A DNA stretch of 61,710 bases from Auxenochlorella pyrenoidosa. Lineage: Eukaryota; Chlorophyta; Trebouxiophyceae; Chlorellales; Chlorellaceae. The stretch is taken from assembly GCA_001430745.1 (NCBI GenBank), contig KQ482074.1, positions 41,839 through 103,548 of the forward strand. Direction: 5' to 3'. A program made the position numbers and the translations under genes. Of the stretch, positions 24,933-35,932 are shown in pieces; position 1 is the first letter of the stretch; each line of letters starts with the position of its first letter. The notes below the pieces were generated by a model that searched no databases, had not been told where the DNA came from, and saw nothing but the letters and a program-made list of their open reading frames with translations.

Positions 24933-27779
24933 ATGGACGCAGAGGAGAATGAAGCGAGCGCCGCCGACGGCCTCGCGCTTGTGACTGGCGGCGGCGGTGG
25001 CAGTGGCGGCAGAGGCGGTGGCGCTGCCCAGGTGCCAGGTGCAGCGCCCCCGGCCGGCCCTCCAGCAGGAGAGGCATTAGACCCCACAGAGGTGGCTCGG
25101 CACAGCTATCTTGGAGGTGCGTACACTGGTGGGGGCCAGCCGGTGCAGAGCTTGCTAAACACTGCCATGTAAGCAGTGCCCAGCTCTGCAGCATGCCTGC
25201 CTGCAACCTGCGGCTGGCCTGCCCGGCTGAGCTGCAGAGGTGGACGACCTGGAGGGCAGCTCCGGCCTGCTGGAGGAGGGGCAGGTGTACCGGCTGCCTG
25301 TCTTGCCATTGGACGGTGCGGTGCGGAGGGGGGGGAACGCTGCCAAGCGGCATGCATCCCAGCTCAGCTGCTGGAGGGTGACCGGGCGTCTGCATGTCGC
25401 TGTCGGCATATCCACGCTTGAACTTCTAGTCCCACAGCAGGCCTGGTGCTGTGCCCCGGGAACACGCTGCCCCTGCGGCTCACCTTTCGAGGGGACAGGG
25501 CGCTGGTGCAGCAGGCCCTGGACGCCCCTCCCCCGCTTGCACGCATGCTGGCGGTGGTCTGTTGCCAGCGCAGCTACTTCACCCCGCAGCTCATGCTGCA
25601 GCGGTGAGGCTGGGTGCCGCAGTGTGGTGTGGGGATCAGTATGTGACTCTTTGAGGCGGACTATTCTCAGGCATGTTGTGCAGCCCTGCCCTGCCGTTGC
25701 CACTCGCCACCATACGGCATCTCTTGGGAGCCGGCCCCAGGCGGAGCTCTGGCTGCCGCTCACTCGTGATGCCGCACGGCCCTGCAGGGTGGGCTGCGTG
25801 GCCGAGATCCGCAAGATGGGTGCCCAGGGCGTCAACCTGCTTGCCAAGGGTGCGCACTGGGCCCGCGGTGCTGAGAGGGCACCCAGGCTGCTGCGGGGCA
25901 GAGGAACGAGGCCTGCGGGCCGCAGCTGCAGTGCAGGCGAAGACCTCTTCCAGCTTCAGCCTTCTGCTCGCTGCCTGCCCTGGCTATGCGGGCGCTCCCT
26001 GCAGGGCGGCAGCGCGTGGAGGTGCTGCTGGAGGATGTGATCGAGGGCGGCCTCCCCCTCTCCTCGGTGCCCGTCAGGTGGGACCCCAGCAGGTGGTCCG
26101 ACAGAGGTGCAGCATGGGCGGCAGGCCCCAACTGCGGGAGCGCTCAAAACTCCATGCCCCGCCCCAACCGCTTCCTGCCAGTCCTCCTTCCTGGCCCACA
26201 TCTTTGCACAGCCATCACCCATCTGCTCCCGTCCTAATCCACACCCCTGTGGACCACAGGGTGCTGCCAGAGCCGCCGCTGCTGCGTGTGCCGCGCGAGG
26301 CTGCGGCCGGGCTGGCCTGGCACCCGCCCACGGTGTACTCGGGCTACGACGCCTGGCGGCTGGCCAGGCGGGCCAAGCGACTCTTCCACTCCATCGCGCC
26401 GCGGGTGCGGCCCAGCCATGGCGGGGTACCAGCCCTCGCATGACCGGTGCCTGTCGTGTGGCAAACCTTATTCGGCATGCTGACGATGCGCGCGCCCGCG
26501 CCCCCCCGCCCCCCAGGCCCGCGAGTTTGAGGGCAGCCCGCTGGAGCTGTCCTACTTCCTGCTGAGCAACCTGCCGGTGGACGACGACGCGCGGCAGCAC
26601 CTGCTGGAGGCGCGCACAGGTGGTGGGGGGTGGAAACAGGGTGGAAACAGGTGCCCTGGGAGCAGAAGGTGTGGTGCGGAAGGTGCATCCAGCAGCCGGG
26701 CCTGCACCTGCAGGGGCCAGGGATTGGGCATGCGAATATTGTGACAGAACGCGATGACGGCTGACCCGCCTGCTGCAGTGGACGAGCGGCTGAGGGCCGA
26801 GTGCAAGCTGCTGCAGGCGCTGGGCGCGCTGTGCTGCCGCGCCTGCGGCGCCTCGCTGGCGCGCAGCGCGGATGCAGTACAGGTGGGTGGAAGGGCCGGC
26901 GCTTGCAGCCGTGCCACCATGATGCTGAAAGGCCGTGTAAGCAGGGGTTGCAGGACACGCACGGTAGGGTTGAGAAGGTATCCATGTTGTCTGGGCAGCT
27001 GCTCAGCTTTTAGCCCCGGCTGGCCGCCTTGCCCAAGGCTTCCTCCTATCTCCCCTGGGCAGATGAGCGAGGAAGGCATCAGCGCCTGCTACGTCAACTC
27101 GCACTCCTACGTGCACGACATTGTGACGCTCTCCACGGTGAGCCCGCAAGCTGGCGCCGGAGAAGTGCACTGCAAGCTGGCAGCCCGGCAAGGGTGCACC
27201 ATCACGGGCCCTCCATGGTCCAGGGGCAGCAAATCACGCTCGCCTGAGCCCGCGTTTGCGCTTAACGCCGCAGGTCTCTGGTGGTGTGCGGCTGGAGGGC
27301 GGCCCCGAGACGCAGCACAGCTGGTTCCCAGGCAAGTGCATGGTGCCCAAATGCATTCCCTTGCACCACACGCTGGAGAAACAGTGGCTTGCTGGGTTCT
27401 GCGAGCGTGCCACTCATCCACCTCCCAACCGACCCACTGCGCAGGCTACGCCTGGCAGTGCGCGTACTGCGCCTGCGGCCAGCACCTCGGCTGGAAGTTC
27501 ACCGCTGTGCGCCCCGGGCTGGCGCCGCCCAGCTTCTGGGGCCTGCGTCGACCTGCACTGCAGGCGGGCGGGAATCGCAATCCTGCACCCCGCGCTGGCG
27601 GCTTCCTGCATGGTGGCGATGCCAGCAGCGAGGATGGCGATGGCGGCTGGACCAGCGGGGATGAGGAGGACGAGGAGGACAGCCCGCCGGCCTCTGGGGG
27701 CTCGCCAGCCAGTGGCAGCAGCAGCAGCAGCGAGGGCGGCAGCCCGGGGACAGCGCCGGAAGCAGACGAGGTGGATTAG
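24933..27779 (+). CDS. CRBN: Cereblon, CRL4 ubiquitin-ligase substrate receptor (Lon-N + CULT)
   Basis: Cereblon links substrates to the DDB1-CUL4 ubiquitin ligase. Exons are 24933-25116, 25238-25315, 25441-25603, 25788-25849, 26005-26077, 26260-26404, 26517-26619, 26779-26882, 27063-27137, 27274-27331 and 27445-27779 (459 residues, frame closes). After an acidic Gly-rich N-terminus, the Lon-N-like domain starts near VYRLPVLPLDG and LVLCPGNTLPLR. The CULT domain runs from about 280 to 370. Its zinc ligands are C289/C292 (CCRAC) and C354/C357 (QCAYC), and its three-Trp pocket is W346, W352 and W365 (HSWFPGYAWQ then LGWKFTA). The tail (about 385-459) is acidic and Ser/Gly rich. The intron after 27331 is GC-AG, splitting the conserved PGYAW. 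Confidence 0.94.
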
Positions 27780-28447
27780 CCCATCAAGTTTTGCTGTCTG
27801 TCGCGTTTTGCGCGCCTGCTTCGCGTCATCAAGTCAACGTATTTCGTGTCGCCAATAGCAGTGGAAGTGGTGAAAAATCCAGTGGAAGAGATGATTGGCA
27901 GGAAAGTCCTGCAATGTGGCTGTGCGAGGGTTGCGGCTGGGTTGTTGCAGCCCCGCCTGGCATTGAACGACAATTCGAACACGGGACAGGGCGAGGTGAC
28001 GTCTTGTTGAGGAAGAGAGTGAGTGCGCGCTGGGCTGACAGTCCGACGCACAACATGCGGTGAGGCATGCGGTGCCAGCCCGAGCCCTGTAGGATGCACC
28101 AGCTTGTTGCAGGAGTATGCTAGAGGGGTGGTGAAACGCGGGCCAGCACAGCAAAGGGACTGGGATTCTGCCCTCTGCTGTCGGTAGAAAAGTCATCCAT
28201 GTCACTGTGCACCTCGCTGCCAGCCATGCCACCCCGGACATGGTGCATCTGCAGCAATCATCCTGCCCCCAGAAAACAGCATTTCTGCCTTGCTTTTTAA
28301 ACTTCATTCCTCCTGCTTCCATGGAAACGATACGACATTCAAAGAAGCACTGGTATGCAGCTGGCCTATAATAACATCAAGCATCCAGGACTTGTCTCCT
28401 GCAGCTCCGCCTGTACCGCGAAGCGCGATCGAGGCCCCCAGGGCCCT
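27780..28447. other. Convergent intergenic region
   Basis: About 670 bases between the cereblon stop (+) and the stop of the first tandem paralog (-). It is locally less GC rich than the genes. No exon, RNA gene or clear TGTAA was found. Confidence 0.5.
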
Positions 28448-30803
28448 TCACACCACCAGCTTCAGCGCCATGGGCACCACCTTCTTGAGGGCGTCCAACA
28501 CCCCCGACTCGGGCAGCACCTTGGAGATGAACTCTGTGTTCGAGAACTGCTGGGCCAGCTTCTGGGCCTCTGCAAGGGTGGAAGGCCAGGCAGGGAGAGG
28601 GAAGGGCAACATAAGGTGGCGTCGTAGACAGGCAGCTGGCATGTGCTTGCAACTAAAGGCGGGCATACACACCTGTGGGGGAAACGCAAGGGTGGTTCTA
28701 CACTTTAGACTTGGCAAGGCTCCTTCACATCCGTGGTTCCACGTGCAATCATGCACAGCCCTGCAGCCCCGCGCACCCGCCGTGCAGTGGCTGTACACCT
28801 TGACATAGGCCTCGTCCACCGCCTGCAGCACACAGGCGCAGGGGGAAGCACACTTTGCAGGTCAAGATCGGAACCCGGCGTGTGTGCTGTCTGCCTCTTG
28901 AGAAGTCACAGATTGCCCTGGGGCGCAGCGCCAAGGCCGATGGCTGCGCCCCTGCCCTACCTGGTTGATCGAGGCGCGCGCCTGCATCCTCAGGTGCGGG
29001 TCTTGAATGATCTCCAGGCTGCCAGGATCCTGCAGCCAGGGAGAGGACTGGGGGTTGGGTGCTGCCAGGGCTTGCCGGGCCTCGGGGGCATAGGCAGGAG
29101 AGCTGGCCTTTGCATGGGGCGCATAGCAGCAGGAGACGAGCGGGCACGGGGTCCTGCGGGCACGGGGTCCTCTCAGGCATCGTCAGGCCGGCGCTCTGCA
29201 AGCGCATTGCGCTGTGCTCTTCCCATCACGTCGCCGGCCTTTGCTGTCCAGCTTTTCTGAAAAAGCAGAGGCCCCATTGGCGGTGCCACCCAGGCTCGCT
29301 CCCAGACTCGCACCCTCCACCAGCGGTGCGGCCCACCTCGTACAGCTGCGACAGCACCTCGTAGGGCAGCTCCACCTTGCCGCCGGCGCAGTGCAGCTCA
29401 AACTGAGCCACGCCCCTGCCAGTCAGGGTGGGGCGAGAGGGCTCTGGCACGGCGATGACTACATTTCAGCCAGCAGAGCTGCTTGGCGAGGCCTGCCTGG
29501 GCGACCCCCTGCAGGCTTGCTGCTGCAGGACCGCGGCCGGGCGCAGCCTGCCCTTGGCTGGCCGCATCAAGGCGCTTGGCCTTCTGCTGCCAGAACCCTG
29601 CCCCTGGCGGCCCAAAACAGCCAGCAGAGGCAGATCTGTCGCTCGAAACAGCAAGCAGTCAGCCTCACCGCCGCATGGCCACGCTGTTGCGGTTGAGCTC
29701 CCACTCGGTGATGAGCAGCCGGTCCCTGATCTTCTCGGTGGATGCGATGTAGCCCTTGCTCATCAGCTGGGCGGGGCCCCGACGCAGGGGGAAGGGGGCG
29801 GGGTGGCACGAATGGGCGGTTGGGTCGCAAGCATGGGCGATGGTGTGAACTGGGTGCAGCCACGTGCACATGCAGTCCGGTTTGGAGCCCAGAAATAGGG
29901 GGGAGCAGGGCAGCAGGTTGGGCGACCGCCAAGCAACGGGGCGTGCTGCCTCATCCCCCAGCCCCGCTTGCACTTCATGCTTGACCGTACCTTCCATGCA
30001 CTGCACACCGTTCCAGCCGCTCCCCTGCCCCACCTGCGTGAAGCTGTCCATCATGCTGTCCCACGACCTCTCATCCTGCTCCAGCTGCTCATCCTGCTGG
30101 TGCTGCAGCTGCTCCAGGGGGGCGGCATCGCCCGTGCCCGCCGACTTTACCGCAGATGCCAGGCTGACTGCGCGGTCCTGCGTTCCAGGTCCCGAGGAGG
30201 CAGGGCAGCAGGACAGGGTGTGCAACTGCCAGTTTGCTTGTTGTGGGTGACGGCCTCAGCAAGCAACACCGGGCTGCCGACGCCAGGCTGCCGCCCCACA
30301 ACGGGTGACCGGCTGCAGTGCACCCACCCACCCGCGCTCGGTCATTCAGCTGCACCAGCTGTGCCTGTATCTCCTCCATCCTGCAGGAACAGTGACAGGG
30401 AGCAGCGAAGAAGGCTTTCCCTAGTGCAAGATACGCCAGATTGCGCTCCCCCAGTTCCGCATCAGAAGCTTCCGTCCACCTACAATCTACCGACTGCAAG
30501 CCTTGCACACTTCTGGCTGCCTGCTTGCCTTTGCTTCAGCTCCTCCACCTGGCTCCGCAGCTCTGCTGCCTCTTCACTCGGGATGGTGCTGCTGCTGCTG
30601 GGCGGGCGGGCTGCTGCGACGGCGCCGTTGTCGTCTGCCGCCGCTGCCTCGTCGCCGCCGGTGGAGCCGCCGATGAATGGAAGGACGCTGACGGCCTGCA
30701 CCTGGTGGCGTGGTGCCTGGCAAGCCCTGCGGCTGCCCTGCGGGCGGGGGAGGGGCCGCCAGGGCTGACAAGCTGGGAAGTGGAGCGGGCTGGTCGTCAG
30801 CAT
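28448..30803 (-). CDS. Unrecognised coiled-coil protein, tandem paralog A, probably plastid-targeted
   Basis: I do not recognise this family. Exons are 30803-30529, 30380-30332, 30177-30034, 29766-29669, 29415-29337, 29029-28961, 28822-28777 and 28569-28448 (293 residues, frame closes). The N-terminus is basic, Ser/Pro/Ala rich and poor in acidic residues, like a plastid transit peptide. Helical, probably coiled-coil segments follow (AAELRSQVEELKQRMEEIQA). Then come SKGYIASTEKIRDRL, GVAQFELHCAGGKVELP, IQDPHLRMQARASINQ and the C-terminal EFISKVLPESG with DALKKVVPMA. All have counterparts in the next gene, so the two arose by tandem duplication. The intron after 30529 is GC-AG. The start ATG is a best guess. 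Confidence 0.7.
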
Positions 30804-31133
30804 GGTGTTGAAGCGCTCAGTGAGCTGGGACAGGCTTGAAGACGAAACTATGAACGTTGCACAACGACGAGACCAGGTCCGAGGGCGCTCTTGAGCATGC
30901 TGGCGAGCGGCGGCCGTGCTCGGCACAGCGTGCAACCTGGCGCCAACAGTGTGCTCCTTTTTCCTTTCTGTGATTCCAATGCTAATTACTAGTCTTCTTT
31001 TGCGCACCAATTTTCATCAATTTCAATAAGTATAAGAAAGGGCAGGAGAGCAGGGCCTCAAATTTGCCCGTTTGGCGACGCTGTGCCTCGGCCAACAACC
31101 ATCTTCACCCGCGCCACTTTGGCCGGCGCCCCG
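30804..31133. other. Intergenic between tandem paralogs
   Basis: About 330 bases hold the promoter of paralog A and the 3' UTR of paralog B. A relatively AT-rich patch lies at about 30955-31040. No further feature was recognised. Confidence 0.45.
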
Positions 31134-33768
31134 TCACGCGCTGAGGCCCCTGGCCAGCGGGGTGACGAGCCTGCGCAGCGCGTCCACCACCCCCGTCTCT
31201 ATGGGGTCGGGGATGATCTTGGAGATGAACTCAGCCTGCAGTGCAGGCAGAGGCAGGAGGCTCATCTTGGCCGGAGCGCACAGGTGCCGGCCAGTGGTCT
31301 GCGGCGGGCGCTGCATGCCTGCTAGCAGGTGGACGCTCTGGAGGCGATGTCGGCCCGAAAGCAGGCAGGGCGGTACCTCTTAGGCAGCCACCCCTCGTCG
31401 CGCAAGCAACTGGGAGGGCAGGTGGTGGACATGTGTTGCTCTGCCCTGCCCAGCCTGTGGCTCAGCTGCTTTTTTCTCTCCTCTCCCCTTGTCCCAGCCC
31501 CATGGACGTCCCGCTCCTCGCTGCGCGCCCGGGCATGAATGCCGGCAAGGAGCCCGCATGTGCTGCAGCCCGGGAACCCGCCCGCTGCCCCACCAGCCCC
31601 GCCCGGCTGCACCTCTGAGAAGCGCTCAGCCAGACGCTGCGCCTCGGCGGTGCAGGCCGCCCACGCCTTGACCCGCTCCTCGGCCTCCGCCTGCAGGGTG
31701 GATGGAGCAGGCCGGGAGGGCGGTTGCCCGCAGGCTGTGCAGCAAGGCACTTGATGGCAAAGGACCCCAGCTGCACCGGCACGGCGGCGCCAGCACACGT
31801 CCCCCCAGCCCCCGCGCCTGCATGATGGTGGAGCGGGCCTGCATGCGCAGGAGGGGGTCCTGGATGCCCCGCAGGTCGGTGGGGTCCTCGTACAGCTCGG
31901 TGATGAGCTGGGGAGGAGGGGGTGGGGGTGGGGGTGGGGGTGGGGTGGGGGGGGCGAAGTCGGAGGCTGCAACGTCGGTGCGCAGGGCTCGGCGGAGCGC
32001 AGCAAGCTGGCGCATGCGGCGAAGGGCGGGTCACGTGGCAACAGCAGGATGCCCAGCTACAGCATGCCATCACAGACGCCCCCCTGAGCCTCGCGCTGGC
32101 CGCACTGTGTCCCCAGCGCTACATCCCGCCTCACCTCAAACGAAATGGGCACCTTGTTGTCTGCGCAGTACTGCTCAAACCGGGCCACGCCGCTGCAGCG
32201 GGGGCAGGGCAGATGGTACAGCACGCATGCCTCGGCACTGGCACTCGCAGGAGCTTGGCGGCGAGCATGTGTGACAGATGCAGCTTGCCTCCCTTGCCTG
32301 CCTCATGCCACTGGCTTGCCCAGCCTGCCTGGCTGCCCAGCCCCCTTTGCCCAGTCTGCCCGGCTGCCCTGGTCCCAGGGCAGCCTGCCATGCAGAACAC
32401 CAGCTCCCGCCGCCAGCCCGCGCAGCGCCCGCAGTGCCCACGTCTGCAGCGCGATGGGCCGCTGCCCCAGCTCCCACTCCGAGGCCATCAGCCGGCTGCG
32501 CATCGCCTCCACGGTGCGCAGGTAGCCCTTGGAGATGAGCAGGGTGAAGCTGGGGGGGTGGGGGGGGGTGGGGGGGGGGTGGGGATGGGAGGAGGATGCG
32601 TGGGTGGGGAGGTGGGACCCGGGCTTGGAACAGCGCGGCAGCCCTTGAGGCGGTGCAGGGATGGTGTGCACAGGGCGCAGCCGGCCCTGGGCAGACCAGC
32701 TGAGCCAGAGGGACAGGCCTGCAGGGTCGGGCTGGCTGGCTGTGGGCAGGCAGGCTGGCCTACCTGTTGCAGTAGCTCTCCCACGCCAGCTTCTCGTCCT
32801 CCTGCAGTGGCACCAAGGGGGCAAAGAGTGGGGAGGGGCAGGAAGGGGAGCGCCCAGGTGGACCAGCCAAGCTGCCTGGAGGAGGATGGCCAGTGCTGCC
32901 AGCCGAGGCATCCCTGGTGTGCAGCTTCGTTTTTCTGCGCCGGGCACCCCGCCACATGTGCGTCTGGCGCGTCTCACTGGCAGCTCCACCTGCCCATCCT
33001 CGGTCTGCGACAGCAGCTGGTCCCTGCAGGTAGGCAAGCAGCGGCAGGGGCATGTGCGTGTCAGCCGCCTCTGTGGCCGGGCTCAGGCCTCCGGAGAGCA
33101 GCCAGGATGGGTGGCCCTGCTGCCGGCAAGCAGCAGCCCACACCCACCCCCTCACATCTGGCGGTCGTCCCGCAGGATGGCGCGCAGCGCCACGGCCCGG
33201 TCGTGCGACCGCTCCTCGTACTGCTGCAGCTGCGCCTCCATGCCCTCCACCCTGCGGGGGCCGACACAAAGGTGCTGGTCGTGCTGGCGCCGCAGCTCAG
33301 CAGACTGTTCAGTGGGCGGGCGCATCGACAGTTCGAAGCCGGCGCATGAGTCGTTGGCGGGACGTGCCCAGCCCAGCGAGCTGCAACTTCCAACGGGGGT
33401 TGCATGCCTCGCAGCGTGGCAGGCATGCAACTCCGACAAGCAGCTGGGCACTGAAATAAAGCCACCCACTTTTCGTGGAGCTGCTGGCAGAGGTTCATCA
33501 AGCGCTGAACATCCGCTGTCTTGAGTTCTGGCGCATCGCTCCTGCTCGCCGGAGCCTTGCCTGCTGCTGCCACCACCTGCCGCCGACAGGGACCCTGGGC
33601 TACTAGCGAAGCGCGCCGCGGCGCCGCGCCCCTGGAACAATCGAAGGCTGCCGCAGCTGCGACAGGATGCGCCGAGGGCCAGGAGCGAGTGCCGACAACA
33701 GGCGCCTGGCAGCTGCGCTTTGCTGCTATCGGCACTGGCCGACTTTGCTTGATTTGAGATCCTGTCAT
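31134..33768 (-). CDS. Unrecognised coiled-coil protein, tandem paralog B, probably plastid-targeted
   Basis: Paralog of the gene at 28448-30803. Exons are 33768-33470, 33251-33156, 33023-32978, 32801-32764, 32549-32442, 32192-32135, 31907-31818, 31690-31613 and 31235-31134 (304 residues, frame closes). The first 70 residues look like a transit peptide (basic, hydroxylated, ending near RRQVVAAA). Shared blocks with paralog A are SKGYLRTVEAMRSRL, GVARFEQYCADNKVP, LYEDPTDLRGIQDP, RMQARSTIMQA, ACTAEAQRLAERFS and EFISKIIPDP with GVVDALRRLVTPLA. Several introns sit at equivalent positions and phases, while one C-terminal intron in each copy is private. The intron after 31818 is best read as GC-AG; a GT donor 24 bases on would add eight residues. 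Confidence 0.7.
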
Positions 33769-34204
33769 TTGAGCGAACCCACAGCGGGTGTCGATCGCAG
33801 CGGTGAAGGTCCAGCGGAACGCCGCTTGGCGAGCTAGGGTTTACGGACAGTGCCGTGCACAGGCAGGCTCTTTGTGGTGATTTTCAATCTACACAGGGCT
33901 GTTGACGCTTCGTAAATAGTCGATCTCGAGGAGATACCCTCGGCCGTCCACCACTCCAGGCACAGCATGGCGCCCCTTGGCTCCTGCCTGCCGGCGTGCG
34001 CTTCTGCCAGGGTAAATTACTGCGTTGGGCTATCGTTGAACTGTACCTGGAAGGAGGACAATTACAAAAGGGTACAGGAAGCGAGGAGTGTTGTGGCGTG
34101 TGCCGCGACGCATGCTTGCACCGACACAACTCGTGTCTGGGACGCCTGGCTGGTGCAGGTGAGGCGCGCCACGCCGCGGGCACGCCCCTGGCATGGCCTC
34201 CGCC
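33769..34204. other. Intergenic with a TGTAA motif
   Basis: About 435 bases between the start of paralog B and the stop of the next minus-strand coding piece. Minus-strand TGTAA at 34062-34066 is about 139 bases beyond that stop. Nothing else was recognised. Confidence 0.5.
34062..34066 (-). terminator. Putative polyadenylation signal TGTAA
   Basis: Green-algal TGTAA motif downstream of the stop codon at 34205 on the minus strand. Confidence 0.4.
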
Positions 34205-35572
34205 TCAGGTCAGCGGCTTGCACAGGTGCGGCAGCGCCTCGTACATCTCAAAACCCAGGCGGCTGTCCGTCACCATGGTGGCCCAGCGCTGAGGAGGCGG
34301 GTGGGTGGGGGCGCAACAGCCAGACAAGTCAGGTGCCCCTCGAAGACCGACATCAAGAACGCAGCAGCATGGAGGGCAGGATCAGCCACCAGGCCGGCCC
34401 GGTGCTGCGGACAACAGGCTGGCAAGCAGGTTTGACGGGCCTTGACCCAGGCAGAGACAGCGGCTGACTACCCGACCCGACGAATCCGCGGCTGCGTCGC
34501 ACCCGAGCACAAGCGCAGGGCGCAAGGCATGAGCAGCGCACGCAGCATGCCCCCCCCCCCCCACCCACACACACACAACATGCGCACACACACACACACC
34601 ACCACCACCAGCACCACCCCCACACACAGGCACCTGCTCGTTGATGAACTGGCCGTCCATGGCTTCGGGGGCGTGCGCCTCCCAGTGCTGCGGGTCGTGC
34701 GAGGAGCCAAAGATGACCTGCAGCACACAGGGGGCGTGCATGACTCGGGAGGCATGGGTGGCTGCAAGGCTGCACAGCGACTTGAGGGAGGGCCCCGCAT
34801 CCGCAAGGCATGCAGGGGGCAGGTGCAAACCTGCCAGGCCGCCGCCCCCGCCCCTCGTCAAGCGGCTGGCAGCGCAGGGCGCCGCGCGGCCAGCCCCACC
34901 TTGAGGGCTGCCACGTAGTCAAAGGCGTCCCTGCGCACCACCGGGTCGCCCCGGTTGCGCCACTTCATCACGCGGTAGGCCGCAGAGCTGCGCTCCATCA
35001 GGGGGGCGTCGCTGCAGGGCAGGTGGGGGGGAATTGGGTTGGGATGGGTCCACGGGGGTGGGTTGGCATACGGCAAACTGTACAAACAGCGGCGCGGAGC
35101 CCAGGCTAGGCAAGACGAGGGCAAATGCAGAGTAGCTGGAGCACACACCTTGCGCCAAAGGCTTCCAGCAGGGCGGCGCCCCCCCCCCCTCGCCCCACGA
35201 GGCCTCACCACAGCGCCAGCAGGCACATGAGCAGCAGGGCCAGGTCGACGTAGCCGCTGCGCTGCGTGTCCAGCAGCACCAGCACCTGGGGCGCAGCGCA
35301 AGGGGGGAGGCAGCTTGAGGCAGGGGCGGCGCTGAAAGCACTGGCGAAAAGGGGGCAGGTACGACTCTGCCCTGGAGCCTTGCCGGGCATCTGGAGCTCA
35401 GTTCTCGAACGCGCCTGGCCGCAGCATGAAGCGCCGGCGGTGCAGCGGCGGTGCCCACCTGGCTCTGGATCGTGCGCATCATGTGCTGAAAGATGCCAGG
35501 CGGGGTGTGCTGCAGCACCTTGCGGATGAGGCTCTCAGCCTTGGCGGCCTTGATGAGGGTGGTGCCCTGCAT
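34205..35572 (-). CDS. EF-hand-like C-terminal piece, probable 3' end of the calcium-binding TPR gene
   Basis: Exons are 35572-35459 (or starting at an acceptor, 35566), 35285-35209, 35011-34900, 34717-34634 and 34288-34205, about 156 residues with phases closing. Seen: LIRKVLQHTPPGIFQHMMRT, an EF-hand-like loop in VLLDTQRSGYVDLALLL whose last acidic ligand is missing, MKWRNRGDPVVRRDAFDYV, INEQRWATMVTDSRLGF. From memory, this order matches the region after the TPRs in the plant calcium-binding tetratricopeptide family (At1g05150/At2g32450 type). The first ATG is embedded in a perfect 3' splice site (TATGCAG). That suggests an internal exon, not a true start. The rest of the gene is probably the fragment at 41218-55709; the phases (0 and 0) allow direct joining. 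Confidence 0.65.
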
Positions 35573-35848
35573 AGAGGGCCCCAAGCAGGGTTGAGCAGGA
35601 GGCGTGAGCGGAGCGGTGCTGGGTTGTGCCAGGGAGAAGGGGCCTGCATGGGCGCAGAGGCACCGCAGACATGCTTGCTCTCCTTCAGGAGTACCAAGGA
35701 CGTGTACGGGAAGACACACGACACGACAGCTGTGGGCTTTGTTGGGGCATGCATGCCTGCAGGAACGCGTGTGCCTGGCCCTGCTGCCAAAGCGCCCCGA
35801 GCACACAGCCTTCTCTTGCCTCCAGCCCCCCAGCCTCCGCCGCCGCTG

Positions 35849-35914
35849 CCCCCCCGCCCCCCCCCCCCCCCCCAACCCACACACACACAAACATTCACAC
35901 ACACACACACACAC
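35849..35914. repeat. Poly-C tract followed by CA repeat
   Basis: A C-run broken by single bases is followed by CA dinucleotides, directly upstream of the first visible UBC12 exon. A similar CA repeat borders the assembly gap at 41195. Such tracts invite slippage and misassembly. Confidence 0.8.
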
Positions 35915-35932
35915 TCTCCCCCTTGCATGCAG

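Noticed and set aside
27960..28000. TTCGAA-containing stretch that recalls a tRNA T-loop
   Set aside because: No flanking T-stem pairing, anticodon arm or acceptor stem can be built around it; the same holds for a similar motif near 33330.
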